A stretch of 64,000 nucleotides of DNA from Clostridiaceae bacterium M8S5 (GTDB taxonomy: Bacteria > Bacillota > Clostridia > Tissierellales > MCWD3): the NCBI GenBank assembly GCA_029227815.1, contig CP118523.1:3286001-3350000 (forward strand). Direction: 5' to 3'. A program made the translations under genes and the position numbers. Shown here in pieces: positions 1 through 7,493 of this stretch. The notes below the pieces were generated by a model. The model did no database searches. It was given only the letters and a program-made list of their open reading frames with translations, and was not told where the DNA came from. Each line of letters begins with the position of its first letter. Within the stretch, counting starts at the first letter, position 1.

Positions 1-488
1 AATCTTTCATGTAACATTGGCTCTCCACCTGTTAATTGAAGACCAGGTACTTTACCATTTACTTTTTCTAGGATATCTATGAGTTCATCATATGGTAAAA
101 AATCCTTATTATTTATGTTACATGATTTGTAACAGTGTTTACAGGTAAGATTACACCTATTTGTCAAAGATAATATAAGAGTACTTGGGTACTTCATATT
201 TCGCTCTCCAGTATATGGTATTGTATATACTGCTGGTTTTTCTTCATATTTTAAAATATCATTATTTGCATCTAAGAACTTGTCAAATACTACTTCAATT
301 TGAGATCTTTCCTCCGCACCTAGTTCAATAGCTATTTCATCTATTACATTGTCTATAGTCTTTTCACCTGTTAATTTATCAAATATATAAATATCAATAT
401 CGCTTAACATACGGTCTTTGCCACCTGTAACTATGGCATAATCATTAATATAATGGAATTTTAACTCTTCCTTTAAATGTGGATACAT
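1..488 (-). CDS. Radical SAM enzyme, probable RiPP maturase (C-terminus beyond left edge)
   Basis: Partial gene reading out of the window; 162 residues are visible. A strong site (AAAGGAG, two bases before ATG) sets the start. The first ~80 residues form a domain with no cysteine, placed like a RiPP leader-recognition element. The radical SAM signature CNLTCKHC (C112, C116, C119) follows, then GGEP at 154-157, the usual SAM-binding motif. Family knowledge: such enzymes bind a 4Fe-4S cluster, cleave S-adenosylmethionine and often crosslink Cys in short peptides. The inferred role here is modification of the small Cys peptides encoded just upstream on the same strand. The SPASM or auxiliary-cluster region would lie outside the window, so the subclass cannot be fixed. 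Confidence 0.85.
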   Translation of the reverse strand, partial: MYPHLKEELKFHYINDYAIVTGGKDRMLSDIDIYIFDKLTGEKTIDNVIDEIAIELGAEERSQIEVVFDKFLDANNDILKYEEKPAVYTIPYTGERNMKYPSTLILSLTNRCNLTCKHCYKSCNINNKDFLPYDELIDILEKVNGKVPGLQLTGGEPMLHER

Positions 489-643
489 AGCTTCTCCTTT
501 CTCTATCTTTTTAGTATACAGTTAAAATACAAACAATCCCCCTTGTCCATAATTTATTTGCCTCTATGTACTATTCTTTTACAAAAGTATATCATATACA
601 ATGTAAAAAATTTGTAGTATTTTGGTACACTTTTTGTTTTTTT

Positions 644-673
644 AAATGGGAGATGTCTAAACACCTCCCATTT
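644..673. repeat. Stem-loop between peptide gene and radical SAM gene
   Basis: A 13-base stem (AAATGGGAGATGT / ACACCTCCCATTT, with one G-U type mismatch) with a 4-base loop. A T-run follows it only on the plus strand. On the minus strand, the direction of the neighbouring genes, it is followed by A's. It is therefore not a classical terminator for the peptide genes and may be an RNA-processing or read-through element. A related hairpin occurs at 2101-2139. Confidence 0.55.
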
Positions 674-726
674 TTTAATTAATTACAAATATTTCTATTA
701 CTCTTATATTTTATTAAACTGCTACC

Positions 727-834
727 TTATTCTTTAATGTAATTTACATCGTGAGGACACAACAACACTACAACTATATTACATCCAGCATAAGATTCTG
801 ATTTTTTATAACACATAAATTTAACTAAACTCAT
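727..834 (-). CDS. Putative RiPP precursor peptide 1 (35 aa)
   Basis: Tiny gene with the array's shared leader, MSLVKFMCYKKSE. The ribosome site is AAGGAG, followed by an A-rich spacer. The core has C18 and C26, with C26 in a C-P pair as in several sister peptides, and the tail contains VNYI, close to the INYIA tails of peptides 2 and 3. There is no signal peptide and no double-glycine leader. The peptide is inferred to be a substrate of the radical SAM enzyme downstream. It is the last peptide before that enzyme, separated by a hairpin. The function is unknown; bacteriocin or signal are both possible. Confidence 0.7.
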   Translation of the reverse strand: MSLVKFMCYKKSESYAGCNIVVVLLCPHDVNYIKE

Positions 835-903
835 TTTAAATTCTCCTTTTTTTAATTTTAAATATATTTTGTTCTTACATTTTAAAAATTGATTAGATTT
901 TAC

Positions 904-1038
904 CTAAACTGCAATATAATTAATATCATTACATACGTATGGTTTTCCATTACACCAATCTACATAACGAGTAGTACCAGGAACACAAGTTTCATATCCT
1001 TTTTGGTATTGATAATTAGAAAATTTAGCTAATGACAT
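904..1038 (-). CDS. Putative RiPP precursor peptide 2 (44 aa)
   Basis: Longest member of the array. The start is set by AGGAGGTGAAATAATG. The leader MSLAKFSNYQY is followed by a core with three cysteines (C18, C29, C36), the aromatic stretch RYVDWC, and the tail NDINYIAV. Leader and tail closely match peptide 3 (MNLAKFSNY, SSINYIAQ), while the core between them is almost wholly different. This pattern of conserved ends and a variable middle is typical of precursor families with one shared modification enzyme. I do not recognise a named family. Confidence 0.72.
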   Translation of the reverse strand: MSLAKFSNYQYQKGYETCVPGTTRYVDWCNGKPYVCNDINYIAV

Positions 1039-1222
1039 TATTTCACCTCCTACAAATAAATTTATTTTTTATGATTTACTTTTGATGCAAACCTATTAAA
1101 ATATATGTTTCTTTTGGACGATAACTTAGATCACTCATACGAACTACGTACAATCATTACTTTAGAACGACAAGGCGAAAAAAGAAAATTCACTTTAGAG
1201 CTTTCAACATATCATAGTTGTA

Positions 1223-1351
1223 TTACTGTGCAATGTAATTAATCGAAGAGCAAATAAACGTTACATACGGCTTACACATGGATATTTGCACTTGATTACA
1301 TACGCCGTAGCATTTGATACAGCTGTAATTAGAAAATTTAGCTAAATTCAT
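1223..1351 (-). CDS. Putative RiPP precursor peptide 3 (42 aa)
   Basis: A GAGGTGAAATAATG start site precedes leader MNLAKFSNY, then a core with five cysteines (C11, C14, C18, C26, C34), the richest in the array, and tail SSINYIAQ. The upstream 20 bases are nearly identical to those of peptide 2 and of the dead copy at 1712-1759, which points to tandem duplication. CIKC and CYGVC spacings would suit thioether or disulfide crosslinks. The function is inferred only from position and family resemblance. Confidence 0.72.
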   Translation of the reverse strand: MNLAKFSNYSCIKCYGVCNQVQISMCKPYVTFICSSINYIAQ

Positions 1352-1711
1352 TATTTCACCTCACTATTAATTATTTTTTATGACTTTTTGCTTTTGGATT
1401 TAAAACGTAAGAAATATAGATTTTTTTATTGGCTTGAATTATTCGTATGGACTGATTTATATATATTAAATTTGTAGATAAGCTAAAAGAAGGAAGTACT
1501 ATCAGTAGACTATATTTTAATGCTCTTATTATATTAAATGTATTTGAAGAATTAGTTCGATATAATAATTTTCCGTATCTCTTTCTTAATTATTCTGTAA
1601 CACTCTGTCAATTATTGTTTCAATGAAATTAGTATAAAGAATATACTGTATAACATAAGTTTTGCTTTTCATGTTTACTATATAACGAACACAGTAAAAG
1701 TATTCAATACA
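1352..1711. other. Intergenic stretch, no gene found
   Basis: AT-rich sequence between peptide 3 and the dead precursor copy. I see no ribosome site with a plausible reading frame and no strong hairpin. It may hold decayed precursor sequence. Confidence 0.4.
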
Positions 1712-1759
1712 CTATATCTGATTTTTATAACTGTAAATTGAGAGTCTAGCAAGTGTTAT
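1712..1759 (-). pseudogene. Dead precursor copy, start codon ATG changed to ATA
   Basis: A perfect array-type ribosome site (AGGAGGTGAAATA) is followed by ATA where peptides 2 and 3 have ATG. The frame then reads TLARLSIYSYKNQI and stops after 16 codons. The TLARLSIY stretch matches the leader pattern of the family, but there is no Cys core. It is best read as a decaying paralog. Initiation at ATA is possible in principle, but the product would lack a core. Confidence 0.65.
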
Positions 1760-1860
1760 TATTTCACCTCCTAGCAACTTTTTTGATTTCATTTTTAGTA
1801 TAAATTAATTAGAATGGTGTTTTCGAATTGATTAGAATTTTTCTATAACTACATATTTTA

Positions 1861-1962
1861 TTAGTTATCTAATCTAGCTATAACTAGTGGTGGACAATAT
1901 AAACTAATGCATCCGTAAAGCTTGTCTATTTTTTTGTATTGCTTAAATTTATTAATAGTCAA
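1861..1962 (-). CDS. Putative RiPP precursor peptide 4 (33 aa, TTG start)
   Basis: An AAAGGAGGT site lies eight bases before a TTG codon, and no ATG is available. The leader reads MTINKFKQYKK, and the core holds YGCISLYCPPL with C18 and C23 (C-x4-C-P-P). Peptide 5 shares the CxxxYCPP element. The gene is short and close to the minimum for confident calling, but the shared leader, site and core motif support it. Confidence 0.62.
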   Translation of the reverse strand: MTINKFKQYKKIDKLYGCISLYCPPLVIARLDN

Positions 1963-2100
1963 AATACTTACCTCCTTTATTATTTTTTAATATCCGTTTA
2001 TTTTATTAATGTAATTATAATAGATATATATTGCAGATTTTGTAGATATTTATTGTCGATTTATTACAATTGTGTTATGTTTTGTTAATATATTGTAATA

Positions 2101-2139
2101 TATAATGGAAGATGTCTAAGATAAACATCCTCCATTATA
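2101..2139. repeat. Stem-loop after peptide 5, related to 644-673
   Basis: TATAATGGAAGATGT pairs with ACATCCTCCATTATA (one mismatch) around a nine-base loop. The segment ATGGRAGATGTCTAA is shared with the hairpin at 644-673, so this is a repeated element rather than a chance fold. On the minus strand it lies just downstream of peptide 5 and could act as a weak terminator. Confidence 0.55.
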
Positions 2140-2159
2140 TGTACTGATTATTATATTAT

Positions 2160-2264
2160 TTAACCATTATAACTATAGTTTACTGATGGTGGGCAATACG
2201 TACTAAAACAATGGCGTTTTGATGTTTTTGATTTTTTGTATCTTGTAAAATTAGATAGCTTCAT
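2160..2264 (-). CDS. Putative RiPP precursor peptide 5 (34 aa)
   Basis: The AGAGGAGGG site and ATG start are clear. The leader MKLSNFTRYKKSKTSK is basic, and the core reads RHCFSTYCPPSVNYSYNG with C19 and C24. C-x4-CPP matches peptide 4, and VNY matches the tail motif of peptide 1. A hairpin follows directly. It is a likely substrate of the locus radical SAM enzyme; activity unknown. Confidence 0.7.
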   Translation of the reverse strand: MKLSNFTRYKKSKTSKRHCFSTYCPPSVNYSYNG

Positions 2265-2354
2265 ACAATTATCCCTCCTCTCTAATTAATATTATTTTTA
2301 TATAAGTTAATTTATACTTTTCTTCTGATTTTTTATTTGAGCTATATATTAAAT

Positions 2355-2388
2355 AAGCCGTAGACAATTGTTTAATTGGCTACAGCTT
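2355..2388 (-). terminator. Probable terminator after peptide 6
   Basis: On the minus strand AAGCTGTAG pairs with CTACGGCTT around a 16-base loop, and an AT-rich tract follows. It lies about 25 bases after the stop of peptide 6. It suggests that this peptide gene forms its own transcription unit or is attenuated. Confidence 0.55.
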
Positions 2389-2411
2389 AAAAAATTTAAT
2401 ATAATCTTTAA

Positions 2412-2525
2412 CTAAAAATTTGTCATAGGTGTTATCCCTGGCAGACAACTAATTAATGACTTAACAGTATCACATCCTTTTGTTTTTTCAGATTTTCTAT
2501 AATTGATAAATTTCCCTATACTCAT
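2412..2525 (-). CDS. Putative RiPP precursor peptide 6 (37 aa)
   Basis: A GAAAGGAGGG site precedes ATG. The leader MSIGKFINYRKSEKTK fits the family pattern (KF-x-NY). The core GCDTVKSLISCLPG contains C18 and C28, with CLP as in peptides 7, 9 and 10. The peptide carries no signal sequence. It is the first peptide of the left block, after the exporter genes on the same strand. Confidence 0.7.
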   Translation of the reverse strand: MSIGKFINYRKSEKTKGCDTVKSLISCLPGITPMTNF

Positions 2526-2999
2526 TTTTTCCCTCCTTTCTAGTAATTAATGAGCAGCATAACTAACTTATACTAATTAAACAATAAGTTTAACCATAAT
2601 AATAGTTTAAAAGTTTCTAATGCTGTTATAGTCTTAATTATAATAAAGGCTGTTTTAAAAAAATGTCATCATTTGTTGCAAATTTTATTACATTAATTTT
2701 AGAATATGCCCATAAACCAAAACACCTATATAAAAAGTCTCTATGTGTGTATTTTACTATTGTTTTATCCATTATTACTATATCTCTCTAATGAAATAAT
2801 CAGTGTTAAAAAATAATATTTGACATACTCTTTTATAGTTTAATATAGCAAATTTTTGCAATTAAAAAATGCCATTTCATCCACTGTGAATTACTTTGAC
2901 ATTCTTTCTTTTGTATATTAAACCTTAACTTTTCATAGAAAATCAATAACTATATAAGCATCCTTCTGATATTCATGAGAGTTTCCACAAACATTTCAG
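2526..2999. other. Intergenic region between exporter operon and peptide 6
   Basis: About 470 AT-rich bases. On the plus strand there is a TTGACA-like box near 2820, but no plus gene follows. On the minus strand a 44-codon frame begins MDKTIVKYTHRDF near 2774. It lacks a good ribosome site and resembles nothing I know, so I do not call it a gene. The region probably holds the promoter of peptide 6. Confidence 0.4.
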
Positions 3000-3797
3000 T
3001 TAAGCATTTATATCTCTATATTGATATTTTTTATATGTCAATGCTATACCTGCCAAAATTATAGCAATTGATATTACTATATAAACAGTTTCTATCTTTC
3101 CAGTTATCAATATCTTTTTAGCATCAAAATAGTAAAATGGTATAGCGTAGCGTATAAAATTAATTTTATCATACATTCCGATTACTATTGATAATATATA
3201 TGTCGCTAGTAAAATAGATGTTGATATACCTGAAGCCCGTTTTGCCGATTTAGTGAACATAGAAATCATCATTCCTATACTAAAAAAGACAAATTGTAAT
3301 ATCAATAGTGTTCCTATTATTTTTAGTATATACGACGTTATTGAAGCTCCCTTATTCAATTTGTTCACAAACAACATTGATGTTATCAATGTCACTGCAT
3401 TAAGTATAACCATATTGATTACTGCTGCTATTATCTTAGAAGTTACTATTCGACTTCTCTTAATTGGTTTAACCATCAAGAAATCTGCTGTCTTATCTCT
3501 TTCTTCTTTTATAAGAATTAAGGAACCTAACAATACTGCATGTATGCCTGCTATAAGTGAAAAATATATATTAAATATCGCATAATACCCGCTTATCTCT
3601 GAGAGATTAATTTTATCAAGTGAAAAAACCCGTTTAAATATATCTGGCATGCTATTTAGTAATTCATTAGCCTCTTCTCCCATCTCAACAAAACCTTGAT
3701 ACTTTATCATCCCTACTGCTATCAGTAAGATCATGCATGAACACCATATGATGAGTGATTTTCTATTTGAACGTAATTCTTTTAAAACTATATTCAT
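3000..3797 (-). CDS. ABC-2 type transporter permease (265 aa)
   Basis: An integral membrane protein with about six hydrophobic segments and a typical ABC-2 layout. TM1 lies near the N-terminus, a long loop (EEANELLNSMPDIFKRVFSLDK) follows, and KTADFLMVKPIKRSRIV marks the conserved cytosolic coupling region. It is a paralog of the adjacent permease, which has the identical length of 265 residues and the loop motif FPDVFKKAFGL. The two should form the membrane channel for the ATPase upstream in the same operon. The substrate is unknown; export of a drug or of the locally encoded peptides is possible. GGAGGAAATGGT precedes the ATG. Confidence 0.85.
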   Translation of the reverse strand: MNIVLKELRSNRKSLIIWCSCMILLIAVGMIKYQGFVEMGEEANELLNSMPDIFKRVFSLDKINLSEISGYYAIFNIYFSLIAGIHAVLLGSLILIKEERDKTADFLMVKPIKRSRIVTSKIIAAVINMVILNAVTLITSMLFVNKLNKGASITSYILKIIGTLLILQFVFFSIGMMISMFTKSAKRASGISTSILLATYILSIVIGMYDKINFIRYAIPFYYFDAKKILITGKIETVYIVISIAIILAGIALTYKKYQYRDINA

Positions 3798-3812
3798 ACC
3801 ATTTCCTCCAAT

Positions 3813-4610
3813 CTATATAGAAGGGAAATCCTTCTTTTGATATTTCACATATGTTAAGATAAAAAATACAATAATCAATGTGAAATTGATAATAACAAAT
3901 TTACTACTATACGCTTCACTTAGAATAATTGTATCTGTATCAAAATAACCAAATGGAGAAATGTAAGCTAACTTTGCATCTTGTAGTGTATTGTTTAAAA
4001 GCTGTAATATATATAATCCAAATACAGTCCCCATAGCTATTGCTATAACACTTTTAATCTTCTTTAGCCATGATCCAATAAATATTCCTAATGAAAAAAA
4101 GAACATTTGTATAAAGAACATGCTGAGAGTTATCAATAAGAATACTCTATAATTTATATCTCCCTTTCCAAATATTCTAGTTGATATTAAAGATACAAGT
4201 AAAAAAATTAGATTCATAAAGATTATATGTGTAAAAACTGCAATCAATTTATAAGTAACCACCTTGACTCTTTTTACTGGCTTAGTGATTAAAAATTCAA
4301 CTGCCTTTTCTCTTACTTCTTTTGATATGACATCTAGCCCTAACTTCATTGCAAATATAGCACTTATCAATTTAATATACAGAAAAATCATACTATAAAA
4401 GCTGTTGAACTCTGACAAATTTATACTACCAAGACCAAATGCTTTTTTAAACACATCTGGAAAGTTCTCAAACATTCTTTCTAATGTTTCTGCCTCTGCT
4501 GCAAAAGAATTAAAAGTAGATAGGAATAAAAATAAACACGCTAGTAAAGATATAGTCCATATTATATTTTCTTTTAAATATGTTTTTAGTTCATATTTAT
4601 AGATATTCAT
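3813..4610 (-). CDS. ABC-2 type transporter permease (265 aa)
   Basis: Second permease of the exporter. I start it at MNIYKYELKT because AAGGAGGAATAGT precedes that ATG. An in-frame ATG six codons upstream would overlap the ATPase and has no site. There are six hydrophobic helices, and KAVEFLITKPVKRVKVV matches the KTADFLMVKPIKRSRIV element of its paralog. It is one base away from the end of the ATPase gene and 15 bases from the second permease, so translation is probably coupled. Likely a heterodimeric channel. Confidence 0.85.
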   Translation of the reverse strand: MNIYKYELKTYLKENIIWTISLLACLFLFLSTFNSFAAEAETLERMFENFPDVFKKAFGLGSINLSEFNSFYSMIFLYIKLISAIFAMKLGLDVISKEVREKAVEFLITKPVKRVKVVTYKLIAVFTHIIFMNLIFLLVSLISTRIFGKGDINYRVFLLITLSMFFIQMFFFSLGIFIGSWLKKIKSVIAIAMGTVFGLYILQLLNNTLQDAKLAYISPFGYFDTDTIILSEAYSSKFVIINFTLIIVFFILTYVKYQKKDFPSI

Positions 4611-4611
4611 A

Positions 4612-5496
4612 CTATTCCTCCTTTTCATAATAATACATGAAAATCTCCTCTAATGTTGGTTCTTCGACTAGTAGATTTCTAATATTTATACCTAAAAATA
4701 TCTTTATTACTTTGTTTATATCACCTTTAAACATAAAACTCGCATTATTTTGTTCTATTTTTAAATCCTTTATGCCACTTGAATTAAACATTTCAACGCT
4801 AAGTTTTTCTGCTGCCTCGATTCTTATTTTTTTATAGTTGTTTTGTCTTAATGTCTCTATACTTTCTACTTTAATTAGCTTACCTTCTTTTATTATTGCT
4901 ACTTTATGACATAACTTTTGAACTTCATCCAGAATATGTGATGAAAAGAAAATAGTAGCTCCCTTTTTGTTTTCTTCTTTAATAAGCTCAAAAAATTTCT
5001 TTTGCATTAGAGGATCTAAACCACTTGTCGGTTCGTCTAATATTATTAGCTTTGGCTCATGCAATAATCCTTGAACTATACCTACTTTTTTCTTGTTTCC
5101 CAATGATAAATCATCTATCTTTCTCTTTAAATCTAAATCCATTATTTCAGCTAAATGATAAATTCTTTTAGTGTAATCTTTAGAATAAAAACTAGCAGAA
5201 TATTTTAATAGATCAATTACTTTCATGTTATCGTAATAAAAAACCTCTGATGGTAAATATCCTATATCTTTTCTTATCATTGAACCCTCTTTAATACAAT
5301 CTTTTCCAAATATTTTAGCACTCCCACTTGTTGGGTATATTAGAGATAGCATTGTTCTTATAGTAGTAGATTTGCCTGCTCCATTTGGACCTATAAACCC
5401 AAATATCTCTCCTTCTTCAACTTTTAGTGAAACATCGATTATCCCCCTCGCTTTGCCATAATATTTTGTCAATTTGTCGGTTTCAATAACATACAT
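4612..5496 (-). CDS. ABC transporter ATP-binding protein (294 aa)
   Basis: Motor subunit of the ABC-2 exporter. Walker A GPNGAGKS is at 36-43, signature LSLGN at 130-134 (S-L-G-N rather than SGGQ, common in this drug-export class) and Walker B with DEP at 150-156. The C-terminal ~80 residues are the accessory domain typical of the CcmA/DrrA group. It lies 18 bases after a TetR gene and ahead of two permeases. The promoter upstream of the TetR gene carries a palindromic operator, so the exporter is probably inducible by a ligand of that TetR protein. Confidence 0.9.
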   Translation of the reverse strand: MYVIETDKLTKYYGKARGIIDVSLKVEEGEIFGFIGPNGAGKSTTIRTMLSLIYPTSGSAKIFGKDCIKEGSMIRKDIGYLPSEVFYYDNMKVIDLLKYSASFYSKDYTKRIYHLAEIMDLDLKRKIDDLSLGNKKKVGIVQGLLHEPKLIILDEPTSGLDPLMQKKFFELIKEENKKGATIFFSSHILDEVQKLCHKVAIIKEGKLIKVESIETLRQNNYKKIRIEAAEKLSVEMFNSSGIKDLKIEQNNASFMFKGDINKVIKIFLGINIRNLLVEEPTLEEIFMYYYEKEE

Positions 5497-5514
5497 AATA
5501 TTACCTCCTTCAAA

Positions 5515-6129
5515 TTATTTATAAAAAGCACTTTTTAACATAAAAACATATTGATCAAACTCTTCCCATAATTCTTTTAGGTTTAATTTGTACTCAGAAA
5601 GCTTTAATGTTTCTCTATACTCATCAGCATATTTTTCCATAGTCCATCTGATGATTTTTATCGCCTTGGTTGTGTCAATACCTTCTTTGAACTTTGTCAA
5701 ATCAACATTGTAGGAATATACCTTTTTCATCAACCCAAGCGTTTCATTACCAAAAAGTTTATTCAGTTCTTCTTGAGTTTTGTTTTCAAAAGTTTTAAGT
5801 GAAAATTTAAAAATATGAGGATATTGTTTTGTAATTTCAATCTTTACTATTACTATTTGTTTCAATCTTTTAAAGATATCTGTTTCATTCCAATCTACTT
5901 TCTTTTTTATAGTTTCAAAAAATACTTCATAAGACAGTTTTTCAAGATAGTCATATAATGCTTTTTTATTTTTAAAATAATGAAATAATGCTCCTTTTGA
6001 TATATTTGCATTCTTTACTATATTATTTGTAGAAGCTTTTTCATAAGTGTTATTACCAAATTCTTGCATCGCACTATTTATTATTCGATTTCTTTTTTCT
6101 TCATCAATGTTTTTAAATGAATCTTCCAA
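5515..6129 (-). CDS. TetR/AcrR family regulator (204 aa, TTG start)
   Basis: The helix-turn-helix region covers residues ~10-55 (IVKNANISKGALFHYFKNKKALYDYL), a textbook TetR fold motif; the rest is the ligand and dimer domain. I start it at TTG because AAGGTG lies six bases before it and the paralog at 6300 starts in the same way. A GTG three codons upstream has no properly spaced site. It is first in an operon with the ABC-2 exporter. A palindrome TTAACC-N5-GGTCAA at 6186-6202 sits in its promoter region, so autorepression with control of the exporter is likely. Confidence 0.87.
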   Translation of the reverse strand: MEDSFKNIDEEKRNRIINSAMQEFGNNTYEKASTNNIVKNANISKGALFHYFKNKKALYDYLEKLSYEVFFETIKKKVDWNETDIFKRLKQIVIVKIEITKQYPHIFKFSLKTFENKTQEELNKLFGNETLGLMKKVYSYNVDLTKFKEGIDTTKAIKIIRWTMEKYADEYRETLKLSEYKLNLKELWEEFDQYVFMLKSAFYK

Positions 6130-6185
6130 TATATTCACCTTCTTCTTATTTATAACTTGTTAAGATTATAGTAATAATATCATAC

Positions 6186-6202
6186 TTAACCATAGTGGTC
6201 AA
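6186..6202. promoter_or_regulatory. Likely TetR operator upstream of exporter operon
   Basis: TTAACC-ATAGT-GGTCAA is an inverted repeat with one half-site mismatch. It has the same half-sites and 5-base spacing as the two operators at 6934-6983. It lies about 57 bases before the start of the TetR/exporter operon. Confidence 0.6.
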
Positions 6203-6258
6203 TTTATCTATTAAACTAATTTATATGTTATTTCTATAGATTTTATTCTATATAAACA

Positions 6259-6285
6259 AAACCTCGTTTACAAAAAACGAGGTTT
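6259..6285 (-). terminator. Terminator of the second TetR gene
   Basis: The stem AAACCTCGTT / AACGAGGTTT, read on the minus strand, is followed by TTTTGTTTATAT. It lies 15 bases after the stop of the gene at 6300-6911 and separates it from the exporter operon. Confidence 0.8.
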
Positions 6286-6299
6286 CATTAGCAATACAA

Positions 6300-6911
6300 T
6301 TAGCTATATAATACTTCTCTAAATAAATCTAAATATTTATCCATCTCAGCTATAGCTTTTTGCATATCAATATCTTCTTCAAGTTTTTTAGCTTTATTAA
6401 AGTACTCTTCTGACATTTTTTCTATTGTCCATCTTATCGTATTTATTGCCCTTGAAACATCAATGTCTTTAAATTTTGAATAGTCAATGTTCTTATTATA
6501 AATCTGGCATATTAATTCTGGCATAATATCTTCTGCTTTTTCTTTTAACTCCTGAACAGTCCTTTTTTCCATTATAACGTTTATGAAAGATTGTATCTCA
6601 GGATATTTTTTTGTAACTTCTAACTTAATTAGAGCCACTTGCTTAATTCTTTCTAGTAAATCACTCTCTTCCCAATCAATACCATCCTCAATAGCATTGA
6701 TCATAGTTTTGTAGACGAATCTTTCAATATACTCATACATCTCGTCTTTGTCTTTAAAGTAATGGCATAGTTCCTCTTTTGATACACCTGCCTTTTGAGC
6801 AATACTATCAAATGAGGCTTCTTCATAGTGTTTTAGTGCAAATTCCGTCAACGCACTATTTAAGATAGTGTCTTTCTTCTTCGGGTCAATGTTTTTGAAG
6901 TTCTTATTCAA
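6300..6911 (-). CDS. TetR/AcrR family regulator, paralog (203 aa, TTG start)
   Basis: Clear paralog of the regulator at 5515-6129 (NKNFKNIDPKKKDTILNSALTEF against EDSFKNIDEEKRNRIINSAMQEF). The HTH is at ~30-55 (IAQKAGVSKEELCHYFKDKDEMYEY). The frame can be extended to an ATG at 6983, but that codon lies inside an operator palindrome. The TTG at 6911, with an upstream GGGTGTG, aligns with the start of the paralog, so I use it. The gene has its own promoter, two operators and a terminator. It may regulate itself and cross-regulate the exporter operon, whose operator matches. Confidence 0.83.
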   Translation of the reverse strand: MNKNFKNIDPKKKDTILNSALTEFALKHYEEASFDSIAQKAGVSKEELCHYFKDKDEMYEYIERFVYKTMINAIEDGIDWEESDLLERIKQVALIKLEVTKKYPEIQSFINVIMEKRTVQELKEKAEDIMPELICQIYNKNIDYSKFKDIDVSRAINTIRWTIEKMSEEYFNKAKKLEEDIDMQKAIAEMDKYLDLFREVLYS

Positions 6912-6933
6912 ATTATCACACCCTTTATATTTT

Positions 6934-6983
6934 TTGACCAATGCGGTCAATATAATTATATCAACATTGACCGCATTAGTCAA
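6934..6983. promoter_or_regulatory. Double TetR-type operator
   Basis: There are two palindromes. TTGACC-AATGC-GGTCAA at 6934-6950 has perfect arms. TTGACC-GCATT-AGTCAA at 6967-6983 has one mismatch. Their starts are 33 bases apart, about three helix turns, so two dimers would bind the same face. They lie directly upstream of the TTG start of the second TetR gene. Confidence 0.72.
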
Positions 6984-7042
6984 TAAAGAAATTGAAAATT
7001 TATCCGATATGTTTTAATTTTATTTAGGCATAGCACAAAATA

Positions 7043-7061
7043 AAGCCCCTTAACGGGGCTT
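7043..7061 (-). terminator. Terminator after peptide 7
   Basis: The stem AAGCCCC / GGGGCTT has a five-base loop and is followed on the minus strand by TATTTTG. It ends the right-hand block of peptide genes just before the second TetR promoter. Confidence 0.75.
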
Positions 7062-7081
7062 CATTTTAATCATTATAAAAT

Positions 7082-7195
7082 CTAGTATGGTGGATAATAT
7101 GGTTTACCTTCTGGGCATGGCTTTCCAATTGGTTTATTAGGTAAACAAAGATATCTAGGAACATTTTTATAACTCACAAATCTTGATATTGTCAT
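7082..7195 (-). CDS. Putative RiPP precursor peptide 7 (37 aa)
   Basis: A TAGGAGGTGTAAT-ATG start is followed by leader MTISRFVSYKN and core VPRYLCLPNKPIGKPCPEGKP, rich in Pro, with C17 and C27. Peptides 9 and 10 share the pattern PRY[LI]CLP-x4-G-[KR]-PC, so these three form a subfamily distinct from the left block. The tail is aromatic (YYPPY). No signal peptide. A terminator follows. Confidence 0.75.
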   Translation of the reverse strand: MTISRFVSYKNVPRYLCLPNKPIGKPCPEGKPYYPPY

Positions 7196-7283
7196 ATTAC
7201 ACCTCCTAAATATTATTCTATGTCTAGTTTATCAAGGTGTTTTGTTAATTTTTATATCATGCTTTATTTCTATCATTTTATGC

Positions 7284-7367
7284 TTAGAAATATGTTATTT
7301 TGTCTACTTTACATGGGTCAATTCTTTTAGGTAACTCTTTATAATTTATAAATTTTGATAATGACAT
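7284..7367 (-). CDS. Putative RiPP precursor peptide 8, short (27 aa)
   Basis: An AAAGGAGGTGACATA-ATG site precedes leader MSLSKFINYKELPKR, a clean family match. The core is short, DPCKVDKITYF, with one cysteine, and appears to be a truncated relative of the PRY/CLP group: the LP and the DKI-[TF/H]-Y tail echo peptides 9 and 10. It may be functional or on the way to decay. Confidence 0.6.
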   Translation of the reverse strand: MSLSKFINYKELPKRIDPCKVDKITYF

Positions 7368-7493
7368 TATGTCACCTCCTTTATATTATTAGTAGTAATA
7401 CTTTATAGCTATATCTCGCTATAGCGATTTTGTATTAATTATGCTCACCTTTAATTTCAACGTGAAATATAGATGTTTATAAATATAGTCAAT

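Noticed and set aside
3253-3585. Plus-strand frames opposite permease genes (here and at many other membrane-protein genes)
   Set aside because: They mirror real minus-strand genes, lack ribosome sites and have implausible translations.
6912-6983. Longer N-terminus for the second TetR protein (ATG at 6983)
   Set aside because: The extra codons fall in the double operator, have no ribosome site, and are absent from the paralog.
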